Origin: Methylocaldum szegediense
Lineage (GTDB): Bacteria > Pseudomonadota > Gammaproteobacteria > Methylococcales > Methylococcaceae
DNA length: 64,000 nucleotides
Direction of reading: 5' to 3'
NCBI RefSeq assembly: GCF_949769195.1
Contig: NZ_OX458333.1
Coordinates: forward strand, 4,002,001 to 4,066,000
In this document: piece after piece, positions 40,938-48,528 of the stretch
Layout: each line of letters begins with the position of its first letter
Position numbering within the stretch: position 1 is the first letter of the stretch
Program-made: the position numbers and the translations under genes
The notes under the pieces: generated by a model
What the model saw: only the letters and a program-made list of their open reading frames with translations
The model's database searches: none
Told to the model about the DNA's origin: nothing

Positions 40938-42507
40938 TCACTCAGTCGCGCAACGTGGACGGGTGCACGACAAGGTCAGTTTGCGGGCATCGAGCGCGTC
41001 GATCGTACCGTTGTTGTCGATATCGCGGGGATCGTCCGGGCCGGATGTCGGTTGATTCCTGGCGGCGAGGATCAGGTCGATATCCAGGCGATCGATATCA
41101 CCGTCGCCGTCCAGATCGCCGGCCAGCGGGGTTGTTTCGCACGAATCGGGAATATGATTGGCATCGGCGTCAGCGGCCCGGCCTTGTTCGATATCCAGGA
41201 CGTCCGACAAGCCGTTTTCGTTGCAGTCTGGAAACACGTTCAGATAGTAGACGTCCTGCTCGCCGTTGAAGGTTGCGGTATAAGCCACGCTCGCGCCGTC
41301 CCTCCTGGAAACCAGGGTCGAATAGTCCCCTATCTTCAGGGATGCGTGCGGATTACCAATTGTGGTATCGAAAGGCTGGCTGACCGGAACGTTCTTGCTC
41401 CAGGTTACGCCACCATCCCACGAATACGCGTAATACAAGCGCGAGACGTTATAGCGGCCGCTCTCGCGCGTGTCGTACCAGACGGCATCGATGCGCGAGT
41501 TCGGAGCCACCCCCATCATGCCGAACCATTGCCACGAGTTTCGATTGGGCGGGTCGTCCGTTGACTCTGATCGGTGCAGACCAAGTCTCGCCGCCGTCGC
41601 TGCTTCGGATGAATTTGATGTCCAGATTGTCCTCGCCGGGTGGATCGATCGTCGCCAGCACATAGACATTGCCTCGCAACGGCCCGTCGGACAGGTCGAC
41701 TCGAACTTGAACGTCGCCGATAGGACCGTACTGATTCGGATTGTTTCGAAAATGGAATAAAGGCGCGGGACCGCCGATATCCACGATTCGCGTTGTAAAG
41801 CTGGGTATCGAAGCGGGATCTCGCGCGTCTAACGATTTCGAGAAAATGTGCTGGTAGTGGTTTCGATTCTGGGTCTCTTCGTCCCACTCACCGGGCTCGA
41901 GCCGTCCGGCGATATACAACTCGCCGTGCGGCCCTACCGCCATGGTGCCGAAGCTTGGATTACCCGGAATCCCCACCGGCGGCTCGAAACTTGCGCCGCC
42001 GTCGATAGAACGGGTGAAACACTCGTCATCGCCCGTTTCGCGCCAGTTGACGTAAATATGACCATCGCCGATTCCGCCGCTACGGTCTACTACGATCTGG
42101 CCTTTATCGCCGCCTCGTCCGTGGGCGAATACCGGGTTCTGCCAACTGCGTCCGCCGTCGGTCGACTTGATGACCTGAATGTCTTCGATAAAGACGCCTT
42201 GCTCGTCGAAATGTAGACTCTGAAAGTAAAAGTTCCCCTGAGCATCTACATCGATAACCGGATTGCTCCGGCCCTGTCCAGGCGTCAGCGATCCTGGAAA
42301 GGTCCAAGTAGCACCTCCGTCGTGGCTATACGCCCAGCCGCCTTGGCGAAAGGAGGACTGCACGGAGTCGAACTGGCGCCAGGCGATGACGATGTTGCCT
42401 GGGTCCGTCGGATTGATGGCGATGGTCGGCTCGTTGGCCGCATCGCCTACGATTGCTGCAAAGAGCGATTGTCGGATCCATATTCTTTTCGATTCGGCTT
42501 CTTGCAT
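40938..42507 (-). pseudogene. Asp-box (BNR/sialidase-like) repeat protein with dockerin-like C-terminus, frameshifted
   Basis: Two overlapping frames make one protein of ~520 aa. The 5' part (42507 to ~41560) has Asp boxes SHDGGATWTF, STDGGRSWQN, SIDGGASFEP and SSDGGETWSA; the 3' part continues with SWDGGVTWSK, then DCNENGLSDVLDI, DLDGDGDIDRLDIDLI and DIDNNGTIDALDARKL, EF-hand loops of dockerin type I character. An extra base at about 41558-41559 (aacGgacgac on the coding strand) breaks the frame after IRVN; removing it restores VNDDPPNRNSW. No signal peptide is visible at the start. It is either a recent pseudogene or a sequencing error. Confidence 0.75.
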
Positions 42508-43776
42508 AATTTTTTTCCTAACGGTTTGTTAAAACTGTTTATTTCACGGTTTTCCGCTTTGAAGCGGACGCGGCTAAAACGTCCATTTCATGACCAATAC
42601 CATCCTGATCCAAGTGGTTACGCACTAAACCGCTGGCGGTCGCTGATGAATCTCTTCCACGGAGAAGTAAGGAAAACGAGTCGGTGAGCGGCGCTCTCAC
42701 CGGTATAGCGCGAGTAACTAAAGCAAATACGATGCCAGACGGCTATGGCAATTTGGGTTTGAAAATCAGGATTCGTCTACCGACAGATACCCCGAGAATA
42801 CTCAAGGGAACTGAGGGCGAAATTGCCGCCGACCGGAGTAAGAATGCCGATCTACAGGTAGGTGGAGGGATGTCAGAAGCGAGTATCGATTTCCTATCTA
42901 AAATTTATTTGACGAACGGATATTCCAGGATCCAAACCGAAAACGATCAGGAGGCCCCTTAAAGACTTAAGCAGCTATGAAAAATGACACAAACCATGGC
43001 GCCAGGTGCCATTCTAATTAATTATTTTTATTACTGTATCTCGAATGATATGTGAAAGTCCGCAAATCACTATGGTATATCGCCTGATTTTTAAATTGAG
43101 GACTGAGGCAATTCCGAAAATCTTAGAGCGAGATCTTATTTCTTATTCAAAATGGGAGAGAATCCCGATTATGTGTAATCCAGGGACTGCGAATTTTGCT
43201 GCGGAATCGGAAGACTAAACATCTATAAATTGCTCCAACTGGTGGCGGTGCGGGCCGTAGCCGCTTGAGGCAGAGCGCGCCCGGCATCCGGCCGACGGCG
43301 AATGGCGGGGCGGAAAAGCCGCGGAAAGGGGTGAAAAAACCGGCCAAAGTAATCGAAAACCTTCTGTTCCGCCCAAAAAAAATCGTTCGGCGATCGGCAA
43401 GGGAGAATATGGGGGAGTTTGTTACCGTCCTGCTGTTAGGGTCAATCCTCACATTCCAATATGTTGGAACGTGAGAACTGACGCCGTTGACTTCCGAAGA
43501 GACGATAACTCTGAGGGTCATTAGCTGACTGTACAGGTATCCGATGCGCTGTGGATTCCCCGACCATCGCCTCATACGGCGCCACACGCGGGACCGCTAT
43601 TGCACCCGACGAGGGTTTCACGTAAAGAAATTAAAAGCAAATACACAAAGCCTGACCCCTTTACGATACCGGCATCTGTCGCGGGAGCTGGCGACCAAAA
43701 CCGGAATATCTACGCGTCACCAGCCTACATGGGGAGCGCGGTCCCGCGTATTGTGTCCGGCGCGCGCCCGGTATTG
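42508..43776. other. 1.27-kb region without supported gene, AT-rich in the middle
   Basis: A 92-codon frame at 42684-42962 (+, GTG start) and others near 43147-43587 (-) and 43544-43879 (+) have no motif or ribosome site. 42960-43160 is notably AT-rich. Around 43010 a short inverted repeat ATGGC...GCCAT precedes TAATTAATTATTTTT. The stretch appears to be decayed DNA on the outer edge of the IS481 insertion. Confidence 0.5.
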
Positions 43777-43782
43777 CCTACA
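43777..43782. repeat. Target-site duplication (left), IS481-family copy A
   Basis: CCTACA here and again at 44848-44853 directly flank the 1065-bp element, a 6-bp duplication of the size known for IS481-type insertions. Confidence 0.8.
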
Positions 43783-44743
43783 TGTCAAGTCCCGCAAGAT
43801 CGTAAATCTTCTTTCGAAAAAGATGAGGATGGGACAGTTGCCAGTTTTTGAGAGCCTGGATCGGGGTGAGATGGCCTAAGGCCTTTTGGGGAATGTGATG
43901 ATTGTACAGCTCGACATAGCGGTGCAGGGTGGTGTCCAGATCGGCGGTTGAATCGAAGTGATGGGTTTGCAACACCTCCTCGATGCGGCCATTGAAGCGT
44001 TCCACCAGGCCATTCGTTTGGGGCCGGCCCGGCGGAATCAGGCGATGTTCGATGCCTTGTTCAGTACAGAGGCGGTCAAACTCATGCGTCCCCGAGGGCT
44101 GCCGAGTTCGGGTCAGGAAACGGTCGGTAAACTCCGAGCCGTTGTCGGTCAGGCATTTCTGGATGCGGAAAGGCGCGGCCTGAATCACCGCTTTGAGGAA
44201 GTCCTTTGCGCTTAAGGCGGTGCGGTTGGGCTTGAGGGCGACATAGACCCAGCGGGTGGCGCGGTCGATGGCGACGAACAGGTATCGGCGGGGTTCGCCG
44301 TCGATGGCGGGCAAGTACTTAACATCCAGGTGAAGGAAGCCGGGCTCATAGGCCTTGAAGGGTTTGACCTTCGCCTTCTCTGTAGGCGGAAGCAGGGTCT
44401 TGAGGGACGCCACCCCGTGGCGGCGCAGGCAGCGGTCTAGCCCGGAACGGGACACGGCGGGATTGAGAAATTCCCGGGTCACGGCCAGGAGATCATCCAA
44501 GGGGAGGAGCAGAGCTTGGCGGAGGTAGACCACGATGGCTTCCTGGGCGGGCGTGAGCGTGGTTCTGAGGGTGTGGGGCCGGTGTGAGGCATCTTCGACC
44601 GAGGAGCGGTGTTTCCACTTGCGGACGGTCGTTCGGCTAATGCCATGCTTTTGGGCCAAGGCGCGCTCGCTCAACGTGGACGCTTGAATGGCCTGCCGAA
44701 CGGCCGGGGTGGTACGGGCGTTCTTATGAAGACGAATCTGCAT
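43778..44743 (-). CDS. IS481-family transposase (copy A)
   Basis: 321 aa from the ATG at 44743. N-terminal helix-turn-helix LSERALAQKHGISRTTVRKWK, then the DDE domain: LHLDVKYLPAI (first D), CLTDNGSEFTDRFL (second D) and GRPQTNGLVERFNGRIEEV (E). It is nearly identical to copy B (differences seen at NRT/NRS, KALGHL/KALRHL and KKIYDLAGLDM/KKVYDLAGLDI). The stop codon TAG comes from the flanking target DNA, not from the element: the IS ends at ...CTTGACA and the next bases supply the final codons. Confidence 0.95.
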   Translation of the reverse strand: MQIRLHKNARTTPAVRQAIQASTLSERALAQKHGISRTTVRKWKHRSSVEDASHRPHTLRTTLTPAQEAIVVYLRQALLLPLDDLLAVTREFLNPAVSRSGLDRCLRRHGVASLKTLLPPTEKAKVKPFKAYEPGFLHLDVKYLPAIDGEPRRYLFVAIDRATRWVYVALKPNRTALSAKDFLKAVIQAAPFRIQKCLTDNGSEFTDRFLTRTRQPSGTHEFDRLCTEQGIEHRLIPPGRPQTNGLVERFNGRIEEVLQTHHFDSTADLDTTLHRYVELYNHHIPQKALGHLTPIQALKNWQLSHPHLFRKKIYDLAGLDM

Positions 44744-44847
44744 GGAGAGGAACCTCACTTGGACGAACCGAATATCTCCTGGAGAAGGCTCCGGGCTTCA
44801 AACAGAGCATAACTCCTTCTCGGTAAATAATCACACGAGACGCGACA
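43783..44847 (-). mobile_element. IS481-family insertion sequence, copy A (1065 bp)
   Basis: The element ends are 5'-TGTCAAGTCCCGCAAG (43783) and ...CGAGACGCGACA (44847), an imperfect TGTC..GTC.CG inverted repeat. Boundaries were set by comparison with copy B, where identity stops at the same bases. It is flanked by the 6-bp direct repeat CCTACA. The insertion hit the stop codon of the SelO-like gene; the duplication keeps a TAG for both that gene and the transposase. Confidence 0.92.
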
Positions 44848-44853
44848 CCTACA
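44848..44853. repeat. Target-site duplication (right), IS481-family copy A
   Basis: Second copy of CCTACA. On the minus strand it contains the TAG stop of the SelO-like gene (44849-44851), so the gene was left intact to its last codon. Confidence 0.8.
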
Positions 44854-46573
44854 CAATATCGACAGAACCTAGACCTCGATCGACCAATTTTTCTGCGGCG
44901 TCGGCAGCCATGTCGCTGATCACTTTCCAGTTGGCTTTTCCTCGGTGAATTTGTGCTAAGACCTCCTGCGAAGAGATGAATCGTTCAGAGTCGTAGAAAA
45001 AGTCGCTACCTAGTTCCCGGCGCTCCGATAATTGCATTTGTTGGCTGCGAGATTTCCACTTGGTGACGATCTCGCCCGTTTTATCAAGCTCATCGACAAT
45101 ATATTCAACTGACTTTATATATTCCGTAATGAACGGGAGCGCTTTCGGAAAGTTAAAAGTTCCCCAGTTTCTATGCACCTTGAAAAGGTTTTCCCAAATA
45201 AAGTTAATGTCATTAAACTTATCGAAGTACTGGGCTGTACGGGATAATATTTTCCGAGGCTCGAAGGCCGCTAAGAAAGTCCTTCCTCTATTGAGTTTTA
45301 TCTTTTTTGTTCCCTGAGCTTCGTAGATGGCTTTCACAATATTATGAAAGCGATTCTTGGTATCGCTGGAAAGCGCTAAGATTTCATTTTCGGAGAGTCC
45401 GAGTCTTTTTAGCCATCGATGAGTCAGAGTTCTCTCCATCGTATTGCGGAATTTTTCCCAGTAAAATTTTTCTGATGCAATTTCGTTTGTATATTTAAAT
45501 CGACTTTTGCAAGTCAGTTTTATTAGGTCGCTAAATAAGGTAAACAATTGTTCAGGTTGTCCCCACCTGCCGCCCAGGAAGTATTTGTTTCCAGGCATAT
45601 AACTATATTTTTGGTGATGAGCATCGAGGTAAACAAAGGTCGATAGATCGATGGTGCCGCCGTCAGACGTTCTGTTTCCATAAGTTGGAGAGCCGTGCAC
45701 AGCGTGAAGGTCATAGTAGACTGCAGCCTCTTTTGCGAGATTGGTTACGATACGATCCAGATAATTACGAACGTTTTGGGGAGTTACTGGATAATTTAGA
45801 GGTAAACCTAGATCTCGTTTTAATCCGTACTCAAAAATCTTTTCAAGCTTCCACGGTTGGTTAGAAAAATAGCGGTAATGGGCAAATCTCAGATGGTTCC
45901 CGATGCGGACAATAAGAGCTGCCTTTTCACCTGTTGCTTCACGGAAGAAGGGTAACTCTATTACCGCGAGAGGGCGTACGGTGTCGATACCGTTTTTAGT
46001 GGCAGCCAAACCATAAATGTATTCATGGACAGCTTCTGTTATTCCTAGTTTTCCGTCGCGATGGCTTTGCTTGGAGTGATTCAGCCAAGCAAGAGGAGTA
46101 ATGCCGATTCCTTTCACCGTAGCATCCATGTAACGAATTCGCTGGTTTACATCTACATTAGAAAGTTCACCAACCCAGACGGTGCGGCCATCACCTAAGG
46201 CGCTGCCAACACATTTATCGTCGGAATCTTGATAGCGGGTTGCAAAGAATGTTCGGGTATGGTCGGTATCTAGGTCTTCGCGAGCTGTCTTTTCGTCAGC
46301 CTTAAACCACGCGAATAAATCAAGAACAAAATTTTCGATTTCGGTGCTTTTTCTTGGTAATTTTATATCTAATGTTTTAGCGAGCTCTTGATTAAACAAA
46401 ACTAATCGAGCTCCTCTAATACGACTTACCGGGACATCTACGTAAAAATGGGAGCCAAGGGATTTGAAGGAGTGGATTCCATTGGCAAGTCTTAAATTTT
46501 CGTGCTTAGAAAATGGTGGGAGAAATCGATTGAAAGCAATATCTGGCAAAGAATATCGCAAAAAGGCCAACAT
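44849..46573 (-). CDS. Divergent SelO/YdiU-like pseudokinase (putative protein AMPylase)
   Basis: 574 aa from the ATG at 46573 (a GTG at 46633 would add 20 residues). Similarities to SelO: N-terminal IAFNRFLPPFSKHENLR, VGSALGDGRTVWVGEL (QLGDGRA.. loop), KGIGITPLAWLNHSK (GAGxTPYSR), GKLGITEAVHEYIYG (xRSSIREFLxSEA), RPLAVIELPF (TRALAVV), and a metal-site-like HGSPTYGNRTSDGGTIDLSTFVYLD matching [25 protein letters not shown]. SelO proteins transfer AMP to Ser/Thr/Tyr. The match is remote and several motif residues differ. GC is clearly lower than the neighbourhood, pointing to transfer. It lies between two IS481 copies. Confidence 0.6.
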   Translation of the reverse strand: MLAFLRYSLPDIAFNRFLPPFSKHENLRLANGIHSFKSLGSHFYVDVPVSRIRGARLVLFNQELAKTLDIKLPRKSTEIENFVLDLFAWFKADEKTAREDLDTDHTRTFFATRYQDSDDKCVGSALGDGRTVWVGELSNVDVNQRIRYMDATVKGIGITPLAWLNHSKQSHRDGKLGITEAVHEYIYGLAATKNGIDTVRPLAVIELPFFREATGEKAALIVRIGNHLRFAHYRYFSNQPWKLEKIFEYGLKRDLGLPLNYPVTPQNVRNYLDRIVTNLAKEAAVYYDLHAVHGSPTYGNRTSDGGTIDLSTFVYLDAHHQKYSYMPGNKYFLGGRWGQPEQLFTLFSDLIKLTCKSRFKYTNEIASEKFYWEKFRNTMERTLTHRWLKRLGLSENEILALSSDTKNRFHNIVKAIYEAQGTKKIKLNRGRTFLAAFEPRKILSRTAQYFDKFNDINFIWENLFKVHRNWGTFNFPKALPFITEYIKSVEYIVDELDKTGEIVTKWKSRSQQMQLSERRELGSDFFYDSERFISSQEVLAQIHRGKANWKVISDMAADAAEKLVDRGLGSVDIV

Positions 46574-46983
46574 GAAGTATTTCCGATTTCTAGAAATAAA
46601 TGGTTGTACGTGCCACGTGCTTGATGCTGGCACTTAATAATAGATTTTTGTTTTTTATTTAATCGGTTTATGTTTTTGCCAATGACATACTGCTGACCTC
46701 GCTACGGGTCGCGTAGGCAGGCCAGTCATCCGTGTAAGAGCTTAGCGGGTACCACGCCCTATTAACCGGATTAGAAGTAAGGTATTTTAGTATGAGGCGA
46801 GCGCAACGTAACCCGGCTCGTAGGATGGGGTGAGCCAGGAACTGCATCATTTGCGTCATTAGCTCCAAAGGACCTTTCGCGTCTCACCCACCATGGTCGT
46901 CAAGTGGTTCAAAAAAAGTCCAAAGCCTGCCGCCTCTGAGCGTCACGGTAGTCGATCCACCGCAGTCCAGCGGGGCTCCACCT
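46574..46983. other. 410-bp region between SelO-like gene and IS1 remnant
   Basis: It holds the SelO-like gene's AT-rich promoter region near 46630-46680 and, at 46795-46840, a GTAGGATGGGGTGAGC-type intergenic repeat. No gene is supported; broken transposase-derived sequence may begin near 46890. Confidence 0.45.
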
Positions 46984-47139
46984 GTGCTGGAATGCGATGA
47001 AGTCAGGAGCTACGTTGGTCGGAAAACCACACCGATGTGGCTGTGGATCGCCTTCGCCCCGCACACCCGACAAATCGTAGCCTACGCGTTGGGTGACCGT
47101 ACAGAAGCCACGGCCCGCCAACTGTGGGATCGTCTTCCG
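46984..47139 (+). pseudogene. IS1-family InsB transposase fragment
   Basis: 52 codons read VLECDEVRSYVGRKTTPMWL ... AYALGDRTEATARQLWDRLP, matching the IS1 InsB core (first catalytic Asp in LE-x-DE, then W-x-Y-V-G and the V-x-G-x-R-T strand). The frame is cut by the left end of IS481 copy B at 47140, and no IS1 continuation is found after copy B at 48205. The remainder is deleted or was lost by recombination. Confidence 0.75.
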
Positions 47140-48204
47140 TGTCGCGTCTCGTGTGATTATTTACCGAGAAGGAGTTATGCTTGGTTCGAAGCCCGGAGCC
47201 TTCTCCAGGAGATATTCGGTTCGTCCAAGTGAGGTTTCTCTCCATGCAGATTCGTCTTCATAAGAACGCCCGTACCACCCCGGCGGTTCGGCAGGCCATT
47301 CAAGCGTCCACGTTGAGCGAGCGCGCCTTGGCCCAAAAGCATGGCATTAGCCGAACGACCGTCCGCAAGTGGAAACACCGCTCCTCGGTCGAAGATGCCT
47401 CACACCGGCCCCACACCCTCAGAACCACGCTCACGCCCGCCCAGGAAGCCATCGTGGTCTACCTCCGCCAAGCTCTGCTCCTCCCCTTGGATGATCTCCT
47501 GGCCGTGACCCGGGAATTTCTCAATCCCGCCGTGTCCCGTTCCGGGCTAGACCGCTGCCTGCGCCGCCACGGGGTGGCGTCCCTCAAGACCCTGCTTCCG
47601 CCTACAGAGAAGGCGAAGGTCAAACCCTTCAAGGCCTATGAGCCCGGCTTCCTTCACCTGGATGTTAAGTACTTGCCCGCCATCGACGGCGAACCCCGCC
47701 GATACCTGTTCGTCGCCATCGACCGCGCCACCCGCTGGGTCTATGTCGCCCTCAAGCCCAACCGCTCCGCCTTAAGCGCAAAGGACTTCCTCAAAGCGGT
47801 GATTCAGGCCGCGCCTTTCCGCATCCAGAAATGCCTGACCGACAACGGCTCGGAGTTTACCGACCGTTTCCTGACCCGAACTCGGCAGCCCTCGGGGACG
47901 CATGAGTTTGACCGCCTCTGTACTGAACAAGGCATCGAACATCGCCTGATTCCGCCGGGACGGCCCCAAACGAATGGCCTGGTGGAACGCTTCAATGGCC
48001 GCATCGAGGAGGTGTTGCAAACCCATCACTTCGATTCAACCGCCGATCTGGACACCACCCTGCACCGCTATGTCGAGCTGTACAATCATCACATTCCCCA
48101 AAAGGCCCTACGCCATCTCACCCCGATCCAGGCTCTCAAAAACTGGCAACTGTCCCATCCTCATCTTTTTCGAAAGAAGGTTTACGATCTTGCGGGACTT
48201 GACA
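47140..48204 (+). mobile_element. IS481-family insertion sequence, copy B (1065 bp)
   Basis: Same length and ends as copy A (TGTCGCGTCTCG at 47140; ...GGGACTTGACA at 48204) but in the opposite orientation. The flanks CTTCCG (left) and TCTAGT (right) are not duplicates, so one side was rearranged after insertion. The right flank contains CTAG, the target core preferred by IS481 of Bordetella. Confidence 0.92.
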
Positions 48205-48209
48205 TCTAG
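47244..48209 (+). CDS. IS481-family transposase (copy B)
   Basis: 321 aa from the ATG at 47244, with HTH GISRTTVRKWK and the DDE residues of copy A (DVKYLPAI, TDNGSEF, NGLVERFNGRIEE). The last element base is 48204; the TAG stop (48207-48209) lies in the flanking CTAG. The gene is intact and probably functional, given near-identity with copy A. Confidence 0.95.
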   Translation: MQIRLHKNARTTPAVRQAIQASTLSERALAQKHGISRTTVRKWKHRSSVEDASHRPHTLRTTLTPAQEAIVVYLRQALLLPLDDLLAVTREFLNPAVSRSGLDRCLRRHGVASLKTLLPPTEKAKVKPFKAYEPGFLHLDVKYLPAIDGEPRRYLFVAIDRATRWVYVALKPNRSALSAKDFLKAVIQAAPFRIQKCLTDNGSEFTDRFLTRTRQPSGTHEFDRLCTEQGIEHRLIPPGRPQTNGLVERFNGRIEEVLQTHHFDSTADLDTTLHRYVELYNHHIPQKALRHLTPIQALKNWQLSHPHLFRKKVYDLAGLDI

Positions 48210-48528
48210 TTAATCACTACCCCCGTGGGGAGAGACCCGCTTCAAACTCACTCGCTGCCGAAGGCAGCTTCTATTCGAGCGTACATCAGAGATGAAAACG
48301 CTCTAGTGATCAGTAATTCAGCCCCCTATTCGTTAGTCCCAGCTATATCCGCGAAGCCAAATGTCGTGGTGTTTTTATGGCTGTCGAGTGATTAACCCAT
48401 TCTGCCCCCATTATACCCTTATACTTTTCGGAGACCGGATCTTGCCGTAATGACGAGTGAGCCTTGGCTGCGGTTTCAAATTCGCTCACGGCAGGAAAAA
48501 ACAATATTGCGAAGTAATAGGGGGCTTG
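48210..48528. other. 319-bp region upstream of helicase-nuclease gene
   Basis: It contains the probable promoter of the large defence-like gene. An in-frame GTG at 48457 would extend that protein by 24 residues that look unlike the family. No independent gene is supported. Confidence 0.5.

Noticed and set aside
42684-42962. Small gene in the 42.5-43.8 kb gap
   Set aside because: GTG start without ribosome site, no signal or domain; surrounding DNA looks decayed.
43783-48204. Composite transposon made of two inverted IS481 copies carrying the SelO-like gene
   Set aside because: Copy A has its own 6-bp target duplication and copy B has mismatched flanks beside a broken IS1, so the copies inserted separately; no duplication surrounds the whole 4.4 kb.
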